Source of the DNA: Eubacteriales bacterium
GTDB lineage: Bacteria > Bacillota > Clostridia > Christensenellales > CAG-138
NCBI GenBank assembly: GCA_028694155.1
Contig: JAQUTY010000002.1
Span: 96,115-160,114, forward strand
Direction of reading: 5' to 3'
DNA length: 64,000 bases
Shown: piece by piece, positions 50,731 through 59,203 of the stretch
Layout: the number at the start of each line of letters is the position of its first letter
How positions within the stretch are numbered: the stretch's first letter is position 1
Made by a program: the position numbers and the translations under genes
The notes under the pieces: model-generated
What the model was told of the DNA's origin: nothing
The model's input: only the letters and a program-made list of their open reading frames with translations
Databases searched by the model: none

Positions 50731-51438
50731 TCAGAATATCCAGTGAAGGACTTCCGTTGACACTTCCAGCCCCAGCTTTTTTTGAAGGGCGATGGACTTA
50801 TCGTTGTCGCAGAAAATCTGTCCGTAGGGTGTGTAGCCACGATCAAGCTGAACGTTGATGATGTATGACTCCAGACCGGCACCCAAACCGTGACGGCGAT
50901 GCTGGGGGAATATTTCGAGCATTCCGCCGCTGCCGTCATCGTGCAAGCCCACAAAGCCCATCAGCTCGTCCGTACCCTTTTTGAAAAGACCGAACATTTC
51001 GCCTGCCCCTATGCGCTCCTCAAAGTACTTTGGGTCGGTAACGGTATGATAATGCTCCAAAATTTGGGGAATGAATCGCAACTCCAAGGCACGCACATCG
51101 TCCTCAAGCTGAACAGGCAAACGCTCGTGCTTTAGGTATGCACATTGGTAACAGGTGTTGTTGTGGGAAAAGGCAAACTTGTCCATCGCGACTTCAAGCG
51201 CACCCTCACCACGGACGACCATTGAATAGCATTTTGATTTGTCAATCAGACCGCACAGCTTTTTTGCGCTCTGTTCACTTTGGCAAGAGAGCAGCAAGTT
51301 ATTCGCTATAGTGTCGAAAATCAGCAGACCATCATCGGCCGCATACAGAATGTTTGCTTTACCACGCCTTATCGCCTCGGACATATCCATGTGTATCAGC
51401 GGCGAACGTTGGCAATATCTAAAAGCGGTATCAATCAT
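50731..51438 (-). CDS. GNAT acetyltransferase
   Basis: A 235-residue protein whose C-terminal half has the GNAT core: ELMGFVGLHDDGSGGMLEIFPQHRRHGLGAGLE, with acetyl-CoA loop QHRRHGLG near residue 180. The N-terminal half is not recognisable. ATG 51438 follows AAGGAG, and its start overlaps the previous GNAT stop closely. Substrate unknown. Confidence 0.82.
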   Translation of the reverse strand: MIDTAFRYCQRSPLIHMDMSEAIRRGKANILYAADDGLLIFDTIANNLLLSCQSEQSAKKLCGLIDKSKCYSMVVRGEGALEVAMDKFAFSHNNTCYQCAYLKHERLPVQLEDDVRALELRFIPQILEHYHTVTDPKYFEERIGAGEMFGLFKKGTDELMGFVGLHDDGSGGMLEIFPQHRRHGLGAGLESYIINVQLDRGYTPYGQIFCDNDKSIALQKKLGLEVSTEVLHWIF

Positions 51439-51439
51439 T

Positions 51440-51988
51440 TCATTCTCCTTTGCAGGCGCAGCCGTCCGTGAGGATTTTCTCATATGCAAGGCGTGTCGGG
51501 TCACCGGTGGGAATCTGTTCCATCGGATAGGTCACAACGCCGCAATAGCTGTACCCTGCCTTTTTTAGTAGTCCCTGCATGGGCTTATTGAGACTGTGCG
51601 TGTCGGTGCGTATTGAATTTATGCCACGCACCCTGCACCTAAGCTCCATGCTCTGTAAAAGACGCAGTGCAGCGTCCGTGCCACGAGCCTCTTTTGATAT
51701 AGCCATGCGATGCACGACTGCATAGGGCTGATGGGAGAGCCACTGACCGTCAATAGTGGAGTAGCCCTCCTCCTGCTTGTAGCTAAGAGCCGCAACGCCA
51801 ACAATATTTTGTTCGAGCTTTATCACAAAGCCTCGCTCCAGTTCAATGTCAAGGCGGAACATCTGCTCATCGGGATAATCCTCAGTCCATTGACTAAAGC
51901 CCTGCTCCGCCATGTACGCCTTTGCATCGGCAATGATGGAAAGAATACGAGGTATATCCCCCTGCTCTGCCCTGACTATCTCAATCAT
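51440..51988 (-). CDS. GNAT acetyltransferase
   Basis: A 182-residue GNAT protein starting MIEIVRAEQGDIPRILSII, with the fold's central strand HRMAISKEARGTDAALRLLQ near residue 93 and a LNKPMQGLLKKAGYSYCG end. Co-transcribed with the next GNAT gene. It ends at the base after the repeat-protein stop, so the three leftward genes may be one unit. Confidence 0.85.
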   Translation of the reverse strand: MIEIVRAEQGDIPRILSIIADAKAYMAEQGFSQWTEDYPDEQMFRLDIELERGFVIKLEQNIVGVAALSYKQEEGYSTIDGQWLSHQPYAVVHRMAISKEARGTDAALRLLQSMELRCRVRGINSIRTDTHSLNKPMQGLLKKAGYSYCGVVTYPMEQIPTGDPTRLAYEKILTDGCACKGE

Positions 51989-54462
51989 TATCGGTCTTCC
52001 ACATCGAAGCGGGAAATGAGGTGAACAATCCAGCGAAGTATGGCGGCAGCATCGGCGGAATCGGGCGCGCCCTCGTCATAGGGGGCACGAACATCGCCCT
52101 GAATTTTGCCAAGCTCCGATAGGCTGTCCAGCTTGACAACCGAGCGCAGAATCTTTGCGGCATCGGCAGCATCGACCGCCCCATCGCAGTTGGCATCACC
52201 CCACAGATAGCTTGCGCTCTGTTGATAGATGGCGTTCACCGTTCGATTGGTATAGTCAAGCGTATACGCCTCCCAAGAGCCGTCAAAGCCATCCTTTGGG
52301 GGAACGGCAGGTTCGACAAAGATTGCAAGGTTGGATTCAACGCTGTAACCAAAGGAATATATCGTTACGCCATCGGCAACAAACGAGATTGTGTAGATTA
52401 TCGGAGTGTAGACGGGACGAACGGTTATATTGGATGAGGATATTTCAAAGCTCTCCCAAACGCCTGTGTAGCCTGTTCTTTGGGGAACGTCAGGTGCTTG
52501 CGCCAAGACCTGCTCCGCCGTGTGCTGAACCGTGAACGTTACCGTGCCAACGGTATGCCCGTTATGGTCAACGAAGGTTGCGGTATAAGCCTCGGTGGTG
52601 TATTGGGGGTGGACGGTGATATTCTCGGCAACAACGGTAAAAGGTGCCCAAAGACCCACAAAGCCAGCCTTGTCGGGGACTTGGGGGGCTTGAGCCAGTA
52701 TCTGTGCAACCGTGCTTTCAACCGTGAAGTTGACCGTGCCGATGGGCTCGCCTGCCTCGTTTACAAAGGTTGCAACGTAGCTTATCGGCGTGTATACCGG
52801 GTGAATTGTGATGTTGCCTGCTTGAATGGAGAAGCTCTCCCACACGCCGGTGTAACCGGTTCTGTCGGGTACTGTGGGTGCAGCAGCAAGAATCTGTGCA
52901 ACGGTGCTTTCGATGGTGAAGTTTACCGAATGCAACACCATACCATTGTAGTCAACGTAGCTTGCCGTGTAGGTTGCCAACGTGTAGACAGGGCGAATGG
53001 TGATGTTAGAGGCAGTTATTTCAAAATCCTCCCAAACGCCGTTATAGCCTGACTTATCAGGAACGGACGGAGCTTGTGCCAAAATCTGCGCAACGGTGCT
53101 TTCAACTGTGAAGTTTACCGTTTTTATCGTTGCACCGCTTTCATTTACGAAGGTGGCGGCATAGGTAATGGGAGTATAAACAGGCTCGATAACAAGGTCG
53201 GCGGCGGCAATCTCAAATGTTTCCCATGCGCCCTGATAGCCTGCTACATTTGGAACGGACGGTGCTTGTGCCAAAATCTGCGCAACGGTGCTTTCAACGG
53301 TGAACGCAACCTCTCCCACCAGATCGTCATTGCTGTCAACGAACTGTGCCGTGTAGGTAATGGGTGTATATACAGGGCGAATGGTGATGTTGGCGGCGGT
53401 CAAGGTAAAGCTCTCCCAAACGCCGGTGTAGCCGTCCTTTGAAGGAACGGCAGGAGCTTGCAAAAGAACGTCCGCAGCCGTGCTGTCAACCGTGAAGCCG
53501 ACTGTGCCGACCGAGACGCCATTTTCATTTACGAAGGTGGCGACATAAGTAATAGGAGTATAAACAGGCTCGATAACAAGGTCGGCGGCGGCAATCTCAA
53601 ATGTTTCCCATGCGCCCTGATAGCCTGCTATATTTGGAACGGACGGTGCTTGTGCCAAAATCTGCGCAACGGTGCTTTCAACGGTGAACGCAACCTCCCC
53701 CACCAGCTCGCCCTCGCTGTCAACGAACTGTGCCGTGTAGGTAATGGGGGAAATCACAAGAGCAACGTCCGTGCCGCCGTTAATGGGAAGGGCGTAGTCC
53801 GTAGGCCATGCGGCAGTGTAGCCGTCCTGTACGGCAGGAACGGCAGGCTCGGTAACGGAGGTCGCACCCGAAGCGTAGCCAACGGTATCAATAAGCGTAG
53901 TGCCATTGAAAAAATCAACGGTGGGATTGACCTTGATATAACCGTTCACGCCGTAGAAGCCTTCAACGGCAACAGGGTGCGTACCGGTAGTCGGGGTTAG
54001 GGTAAACTCAAGATTGGAGAAGGTCAAATCGCAAACCGTGTCGTATGCAACACCGTCTGCCACGGCAAAGTTCAAAATGGCAAGGACTTCATTGTCACGG
54101 CTCATGCCGTAGGACTGTGCGATTGCGTAATAGTAGCCCGAATCGTCCGTGTTCGAGGTGGGATAGGCGGCTCTGGTTGTACCCGAATTTGTATAGGCAA
54201 GCAGCTGGTTTTCATCATAGCCAATGAGCGTCAGCTCTGAGGAATCGAACAGCACGTTGAACTGCAAAGAGCTGAATTTGAGGTCTGTGGGAACACCTTT
54301 TAGGCTGACCTCAACGGTGACAGTCCCATTGGCGTTTAGAGTACAACCGTTGGTCTCCAACTGTGTCGCCTCCAGATAATAGGGGCTTACGTCCGCAACG
54401 GTTAAGGGAGACAGCGTTAGCAGCATTGCCAACACAACAAAAACAGACAGAACACGCTTCAT
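51988..54462 (-). CDS. Secreted cohesin-like, tandem-repeat, dockerin protein
   Basis: An 824-residue exported protein. Residues 1-22 are a signal peptide. Residues 25-160 resemble a cohesin-like beta sandwich (VEVSLKGVPTDLKFSSLQFN, NEVLAILNF). Residues 190-760 hold one degenerate and eight clear units of about 64 residues (ITYxAxFV ... APxVPxxxGYxGxWExF ... IxPVYTP), the Listeria-Bacteroides/InlB-type repeat. The C-terminus is a type I dockerin: GDANCDGAVDAADAAKILR and a second DSADAAAILRWIV calcium helix. ATG 54462 follows GGAGG. It is likely a surface or scaffold component. Confidence 0.85.
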   Translation of the reverse strand: MKRVLSVFVVLAMLLTLSPLTVADVSPYYLEATQLETNGCTLNANGTVTVEVSLKGVPTDLKFSSLQFNVLFDSSELTLIGYDENQLLAYTNSGTTRAAYPTSNTDDSGYYYAIAQSYGMSRDNEVLAILNFAVADGVAYDTVCDLTFSNLEFTLTPTTGTHPVAVEGFYGVNGYIKVNPTVDFFNGTTLIDTVGYASGATSVTEPAVPAVQDGYTAAWPTDYALPINGGTDVALVISPITYTAQFVDSEGELVGEVAFTVESTVAQILAQAPSVPNIAGYQGAWETFEIAAADLVIEPVYTPITYVATFVNENGVSVGTVGFTVDSTAADVLLQAPAVPSKDGYTGVWESFTLTAANITIRPVYTPITYTAQFVDSNDDLVGEVAFTVESTVAQILAQAPSVPNVAGYQGAWETFEIAAADLVIEPVYTPITYAATFVNESGATIKTVNFTVESTVAQILAQAPSVPDKSGYNGVWEDFEITASNITIRPVYTLATYTASYVDYNGMVLHSVNFTIESTVAQILAAAPTVPDRTGYTGVWESFSIQAGNITIHPVYTPISYVATFVNEAGEPIGTVNFTVESTVAQILAQAPQVPDKAGFVGLWAPFTVVAENITVHPQYTTEAYTATFVDHNGHTVGTVTFTVQHTAEQVLAQAPDVPQRTGYTGVWESFEISSSNITVRPVYTPIIYTISFVADGVTIYSFGYSVESNLAIFVEPAVPPKDGFDGSWEAYTLDYTNRTVNAIYQQSASYLWGDANCDGAVDAADAAKILRSVVKLDSLSELGKIQGDVRAPYDEGAPDSADAAAILRWIVHLISRFDVEDR
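53147..53714 (-). repeat. Recent 384-bp-period duplication inside the repeat gene
   Basis: Blocks starting at 53147 and 53531 are nearly identical over about 180 bp, with a period of exactly 384 bp (two 64-residue units). The conserved block covers repeats 1 and 3, which also share almost the same protein sequence. Confidence 0.8.
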
Positions 54463-54650
54463 TCCAAAATCCTCCAAAATACATTTATACAAAATAATTA
54501 TACAGTTATCAAATATCGGTGTCAAGTACCAAAGGGGTGCAAAACGCCAAGGGCGACAAAAGGTGATATTGTCACGGAACAAGCAGGATAAATGCGATAG
54601 AATAAATCATCAAGAGTCAGGGAACAGATAAAATAAAGGAGAATATGAAA

Positions 54651-54956
54651 ATGTCAGTACTTACTATTACAAAAAACAACTTCCAAGAGGAAGTGATGCA
54701 GAGCGACAAGCCGGTGCTGTTGGACTTTTGGGCAAGCTGGTGTGGCCCGTGCAGAATGGTGTCGCCGATTGTGGACGAAATTGCAGAGCAAACGCCGTCC
54801 ATCAAAGTGGGAAAAATCAACGTGGACGAACAGCAGGAGCTGGCGGCAAGGTTTAACGTGATGAGCATACCCACGCTTATGGTCATAAAACAGGGCAAGA
54901 TTGTCAAAAAGGAAGTGGGCGCAAGACCCAAGCAGCAGATTCTTGCGATGCTGTAA
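54651..54956 (+). CDS. trxA: Thioredoxin
   Basis: A 101-residue thioredoxin with active site WASWCGPCRM near residue 28 and cis-proline SIPTLMV near 73. It reduces protein disulfides in the cytoplasm. ATG 54651 is better spaced from AAGGAG than the ATG at 54645. It converges with the Crp/Fnr regulator, and redox genes follow. Confidence 0.95.
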   Translation: MSVLTITKNNFQEEVMQSDKPVLLDFWASWCGPCRMVSPIVDEIAEQTPSIKVGKINVDEQQELAARFNVMSIPTLMVIKQGKIVKKEVGARPKQQILAML

Positions 54957-54971
54957 AGCTAACAAGCAAAG

Positions 54972-55631
54972 CTATCCGTCCGCCAGTTGGCGCAGCTTGC
55001 GCTCGTTGGCGACAACCACGCTCCCCCTTGTAAGCTCGACCATGCCCTCGGAACAGAAGTAGCGCAGCATTCGTGTTACAACCTCACGGGCAGTTCCAAG
55101 GTGGGCGGCAATCCTGTCATGGGTAATGTTCAGCGTTGATGAGCCCTCCAATGCGATTTCCTCAACCAGAAACGCAGCAAGACGCTTGTCAACGCTTTTC
55201 CACATAATCTGCTCTATGAGCCACATGACCTCGGAAAAACGAGTTGCCATGAGCTGATTGGTATAGCCTGCCACGGCAGCGGAGCTATCCATCAGCTTTT
55301 TATATACCTCGGCAGGTATGACCCAAAGCTGGGTGTCCTTCTCCGCCTCAATGCAGATGTCAAACTGGATACTGTTTAGCATACAGGAAGCCGAAAACAG
55401 GCACATATCTCGCTCGAACAGGCGGTAGAGGGTGACCTCCTTGCCCTCATTGGAGAGAATGAACGCCCTAAGCTGCCCTGAGCGTATGACAAAAAGCCCC
55501 ACACAGTCCGCCGAACCGTTATGCAGCAGAGTACCCTTTGGAGCAGTACGCATTGTAGCAGAGCTTGTAAGAAGTCTGCGCTGGCTGTCTGTCAGCTTAT
55601 CAAAGATGGGAAAATACTCCTCAAATGACAT
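54972..55631 (-). CDS. Crp/Fnr family transcription regulator
   Basis: A 219-residue regulator with an N-terminal cyclic-nucleotide-type barrel (residues 20-125) and a C-terminal winged helix (ITHDRIAAHLGTAREVVTRML near 168). The N-terminus lacks an FNR-like Cys cluster; single cysteines are at about 43, 77, 83 and 92. It is divergent from the DUF6132/CoA-disulfide reductase pair and probably regulates it through the palindrome at 55734-55763. Confidence 0.92.
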   Translation of the reverse strand: MSFEEYFPIFDKLTDSQRRLLTSSATMRTAPKGTLLHNGSADCVGLFVIRSGQLRAFILSNEGKEVTLYRLFERDMCLFSASCMLNSIQFDICIEAEKDTQLWVIPAEVYKKLMDSSAAVAGYTNQLMATRFSEVMWLIEQIMWKSVDKRLAAFLVEEIALEGSSTLNITHDRIAAHLGTAREVVTRMLRYFCSEGMVELTRGSVVVANERKLRQLADG

Positions 55632-55733
55632 GGCAATACCTCTACTTTCTATTGAGCAGTATATGATAAATTCAGTTGGCTGTCAATTCGTGTGCGCCCC
55701 TCAAAAAAGTGAGAAGATTGTAGTAAAAAAGGC

Positions 55734-55763
55734 GTGCTTTGGTGATAAACTCACGGAAAGCAC
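55734..55763. promoter_or_regulatory. Candidate operator of the Crp/Fnr regulator
   Basis: Two nested inverted repeats: GTGCTTT/AAAGCAC outside and GTGA/TCAC inside around TAAAC. The GTGA-TCAC core resembles Crp/HcpR-type sites with a five-base spacer. It lies between the divergent regulator and redox genes. Confidence 0.6.
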
Positions 55764-55807
55764 ACAAGCTATGCTATATACTGTCAACATAAAGGAGGCG
55801 TATATTC

Positions 55808-56053
55808 ATGGAACAGAAAAGCAAATGCACTTTTTGCAAGTATCTCCCTATCATAATTGCAGCGATAATCGGCGCAATCGGAGGGTACTTATATTACCGC
55901 TTTGTAGGCTGCGCAAGCGGAACCTGCGCAATTACATCAAACCCGATAGTATCAATAGCGTTTGGCACAATATTAGGAGGACTTATAGGCTCTTTGTTTG
56001 TTTCGACAAAGGCGTGTAAAGCAAACAGATGCAAGGAGGATAATCATGAGTAA
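55808..56053 (+). CDS. Small membrane protein, DUF6132-like
   Basis: An 81-residue protein with two hydrophobic segments (about 12-32 and 45-65) and several cysteines (CTFCKYLP, GCASGTCAITSNP). The GCASGTCxITSNP loop is characteristic of DUF6132-type proteins, often beside rhodanese or sulfur genes. AAGGAGG precedes the ATG. It overlaps the next gene start by eight bases. Confidence 0.82.
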   Translation: MEQKSKCTFCKYLPIIIAAIIGAIGGYLYYRFVGCASGTCAITSNPIVSIAFGTILGGLIGSLFVSTKACKANRCKEDNHE

Positions 56054-58499
56054 GACTGTTATCATCGGCGGTGTTGCAGGCGGCGCAAGCTGTGCTGCAA
56101 GGCTCAGAAGGCTGGACGAAAAGGCGGAAATAATTCTGTTGGAGCGTGGCGAGTATATCTCGTATGCAAACTGCGGCTTGCCCTATCATGTGGGCGATGT
56201 AATTAAGTCACGCAGCGCGCTGCTGCTGCAAACGCCACAGGCAATGCGCCGCAAATTCAACATTGACGTGCGTGTCAAAAACGAGGCCGTCTCCATTGAC
56301 AGGGACAAAAAGACAGTTTCAGTCAGAAAAGTGGACAGCGGCGAGGTGTATGAGCAGAGCTATGATACGCTGGTGCTCTCCACAGGCTCATCGCCAATGC
56401 GCCCACCGATTACTGGCATAGATTCACCCAGAATAAAAACTTTGTGGACCATACCCGATACGGACGAAATTAGAACGCTTGTACATGAAAAGGGCATAAA
56501 AACCGCTGCTGTTATAGGCGGTGGGTTCATAGGGCTTGAGATGGCAGAAAACCTGCACCGTGCAGGCATGAAGGTGTCCATAATTGAGATGCTCGACCAG
56601 GTGATGGCACCGATTGATTATGAGATGGCACAGCTTTTGCACGAGAATATCACAAGCAACGGTGTTGAGCTTTATCTTGCCGATGGAGTATCCGGCTTTG
56701 AGGACAACGGAAGCCAAGTTGACATAACGCTGAAAAGCGGAAGGACGGTTGCGGCGGAGCTTGTGATACTGGCAATAGGAGTTCGACCCAATGGCGAGCT
56801 TGCAAGGGCTTCGGGGCTGGAAATAAACGCTCGTGGCGGCATAGTAGTTGATCGGCATCAAAGAACCTCCGATGGGTGCATCTATGCGGTGGGAGATGTT
56901 GCCGAAATTGAGGACTATATTCTAAAAGACCGCACGATGATACCGCTGGCAGGGCCTGCAAACAAGCAGGGACGCATCGCCGCCGACAATATTGCAGGTC
57001 TGGTGGAGAGCTATAACGGCACGCAGGGGACATCTGTTGTAAAGGTGTTTGATTTAACTGCGGCGTCTACCGGCGCAAATGAGAAAACGCTCAACAGGCG
57101 TGGACTTGTCAAGGGAAAGGATTACCAAAGCGTCACAATCACCCAAAATTCACACGCAGGCTACTACCCCGGTGCCGTGCCGATGGTGATTAAAATATTG
57201 TTTTCCATGGACGGCAAAAAGCTGTTTGGCGCACAGATAGTAGGTCAGGACGGCGTAGACAAGCGCATTGATACCATCGCAGTTACCCAAAGACTGGGCG
57301 GCGGAGTGACTGAGCTTAAAAATCTGGAGCTGGCGTACGCACCCCCGTATTCTTCTGCAAAGGACCCTGTAAACATGGCTGGCTTTGTTGCCCAAAACGT
57401 GTTGCGTGGGCTTGTGAAATTTTCCGAGTGGAATGTGGTGGAAACAGATACAAATGCGGTGCTGCTGGATGTGCGTGAGGACGCAGAGCTTATGGCTTTC
57501 TCGCTGCCAAACGCCAAGCACATTCCGCTGGGTGAGCTTCGTTCAAGGCTCAGCGAGCTGGACAGGAGCAAGCGCATAATCACCTTCTGCGCAATCGGCG
57601 TTCGGGCATATAATGCGGCAAGAATATTGATGCAGAACGGTTTTACCGATGTGCTGGTTTATCCATCGGGAACTCGCTTCTATCAGTCCACACATTACCA
57701 AAACAGCAACGAAACAGCAAGCGATACTTCAACGGTTTTAGACAGCGGAAATGTGGAACAAGGCGCACCCCATGTGGCTTCCATGCGGCTGGATTGCAGC
57801 GGTATGCAATGCCCCGGCCCAATTATGAAGGTGTTTGAGTCCATGCGCACCCTAAAGGAAGGCGATACCATGGAGGTGTCCGCCTCCGACCCCGGATTTA
57901 TGCGTGATATTGGGGCATGGTGCCGCCGCACGAATAACACCTTGATTTCGACCCAGCGACAGGGAAACGATTATGTTGCCGTTGTTCAAAAGGGCATGGC
58001 AGGAGCAGGCGTGAGTACGCATGATACCGCCGAGGGCAAAACAATAATTGTGTTTTCGGGCGATTTAGACAAGGTGCTTGCCAGCTTTATCATTGCAAAC
58101 GGCGCTGCTGCAATGGGCAGACCGGTTACGATGTTCTTCACCTTCTGGGGACTGACTGCGCTTAGAAAACCTAAAAAGCAGCCTGTTAAAAAGACCTTCA
58201 TGGAATCCATGTTCGGGGCAATGCTGCCGCGCGGAAGCAAGAAGTTGTCCCTGTCACGAATGAATATGGCAGGCATGGGAACTGCAATGATGAAGAAAAT
58301 CATGAACGATAAGAACGTCGATTCGCTTGAAACGCTGATAGAAAAGGCAATGCACAACGGCGTGAAGATTGTGGCATGCACCATGAGCATGGACGTAATG
58401 GGAATCAAGCAGGAGGAGCTGATTGACGGCGTTGAGCTTGGCGGCGTGGGCGCATACCTTGGGGACGCAGAAGAATCAAACGTAAACCTGTTCATTTAA
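56046..58499 (+). CDS. CoA-disulfide reductase, rhodanese, TusA and DsrE fusion
   Basis: An 817-residue four-domain protein. Residues 1-445 are a pyridine nucleotide-disulfide reductase of the CoA-disulfide/NADH-polysulfide type with single redox cysteine in YANCGLPYHVG near 43 and FAD/NAD loops (GGVAGGASCAARLRR, GGGFIGLEMAENL). Residues 455-555 are a rhodanese domain with FCAIGVRAYNAA. Residues 580-655 are TusA-like (LDCSGMQCPGPIMK). Residues 660-817 are DsrE-like. It probably moves sulfane sulfur between carriers. ATG 56046 follows AAGGAGG; the longer frame from 55998 overlaps the previous gene. Confidence 0.93.
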   Translation: MSKTVIIGGVAGGASCAARLRRLDEKAEIILLERGEYISYANCGLPYHVGDVIKSRSALLLQTPQAMRRKFNIDVRVKNEAVSIDRDKKTVSVRKVDSGEVYEQSYDTLVLSTGSSPMRPPITGIDSPRIKTLWTIPDTDEIRTLVHEKGIKTAAVIGGGFIGLEMAENLHRAGMKVSIIEMLDQVMAPIDYEMAQLLHENITSNGVELYLADGVSGFEDNGSQVDITLKSGRTVAAELVILAIGVRPNGELARASGLEINARGGIVVDRHQRTSDGCIYAVGDVAEIEDYILKDRTMIPLAGPANKQGRIAADNIAGLVESYNGTQGTSVVKVFDLTAASTGANEKTLNRRGLVKGKDYQSVTITQNSHAGYYPGAVPMVIKILFSMDGKKLFGAQIVGQDGVDKRIDTIAVTQRLGGGVTELKNLELAYAPPYSSAKDPVNMAGFVAQNVLRGLVKFSEWNVVETDTNAVLLDVREDAELMAFSLPNAKHIPLGELRSRLSELDRSKRIITFCAIGVRAYNAARILMQNGFTDVLVYPSGTRFYQSTHYQNSNETASDTSTVLDSGNVEQGAPHVASMRLDCSGMQCPGPIMKVFESMRTLKEGDTMEVSASDPGFMRDIGAWCRRTNNTLISTQRQGNDYVAVVQKGMAGAGVSTHDTAEGKTIIVFSGDLDKVLASFIIANGAAAMGRPVTMFFTFWGLTALRKPKKQPVKKTFMESMFGAMLPRGSKKLSLSRMNMAGMGTAMMKKIMNDKNVDSLETLIEKAMHNGVKIVACTMSMDVMGIKQEELIDGVELGGVGAYLGDAEESNVNLFI

Positions 58500-58518
58500 C
58501 GGGGCATTTTACAATCTG

Positions 58519-58548
58519 TGAGCCGTGTAAAAGCGGCTCATTTTTTTT
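58519..58548 (+). terminator. Terminator after the CoA-disulfide reductase fusion
   Basis: TGAGCCG pairs with CGGCTCA around TGTAAAAG, followed by eight T. It lies 20 bp after the stop and 13 bp before the end of rsmG on the other strand. Confidence 0.88.
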
Positions 58549-58561
58549 ACACAAATTGCGC

Positions 58562-59200
58562 TTACAGGGGAGATTTTTGCGGAGTGCCTGCTTTTCTTGG
58601 GTAGATATTTGGCGTGGGTGCGGTTTTCTTTGCAAAGATGAGGCAGCGTTTTCCCCAGTCTGCGTTGACGTCAACCGAGGTCAAAACGGCATTGAGCTTA
58701 TGCGCTGCGTTTGATGCGCTGTCAAGCTCCTCCCCTGCATCGCCCTTGTAGCAGATGGAAACGCCGCCGACCTTCAACAGAGGAACGGTGTACTCCAAAA
58801 GCACAGGCAGGGCGGCAACGGCTCTGCTAAGTGCAATGTCAAACGAGCCACGATAGCGTTTGTCCCTTCCAATGTCCTCGGCTCGAGCGTGAATACACTG
58901 GGCGGTCAGGTCCAGCTCATGCAACAACTCGCAAAGAAAGCCGATGCGCTTTTGAAGCCCATCGACCAGCGTAACCTGTATATCGGGGCGCATCAGCATT
59001 ATGGGTACGGCAGGAAAGCCTGCGCCCGTGCCAACATCAATGACCCGTGCGCCCTTTGGAATATAGTCAAGTGCAGCAAGTGAATCCTCAAAATGCTTTT
59101 TGTATACCGCCTCACGCTCGGTGATGGCGGTGAGGTTCATGCGCTCGTTCCACGAGACTAACATATGATAATAAGTCTCAAACCTCGGATCTGTCAGCAT
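58562..59200 (-). CDS. rsmG: 16S rRNA m7G527 methyltransferase
   Basis: A 212-residue SAM-dependent enzyme methylating G527 of 16S rRNA. The motif VIDVGTGAGFPAVPI near residue 52 and DIALSRAVAALPVLLEY near 118 identify RsmG (GidB). The C-terminus has a basic tail of about 20 residues. It follows mnmG by three bases. Confidence 0.95.
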   Translation of the reverse strand: MLTDPRFETYYHMLVSWNERMNLTAITEREAVYKKHFEDSLAALDYIPKGARVIDVGTGAGFPAVPIMLMRPDIQVTLVDGLQKRIGFLCELLHELDLTAQCIHARAEDIGRDKRYRGSFDIALSRAVAALPVLLEYTVPLLKVGGVSICYKGDAGEELDSASNAAHKLNAVLTSVDVNADWGKRCLIFAKKTAPTPNIYPRKAGTPQKSPL

Positions 59201-59203
59201 TTT

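Noticed and set aside
53147..53714. CRISPR-like regular repetition
   Set aside because: The period (192 or 384 bp) and the continuous coding frame show protein repeats, not a repeat-spacer array.
52480..54000. Plus-strand open frames opposite the repeat/dockerin gene
   Set aside because: They are repetitive mirrors of the tandem repeats, without ribosome sites or known domains.
55777..55782. TATACT as a -10 box for the DUF6132-reductase operon
   Set aside because: No convincing -35 at the right distance was found, so the promoter was not listed even though activator-dependent promoters often lack one.
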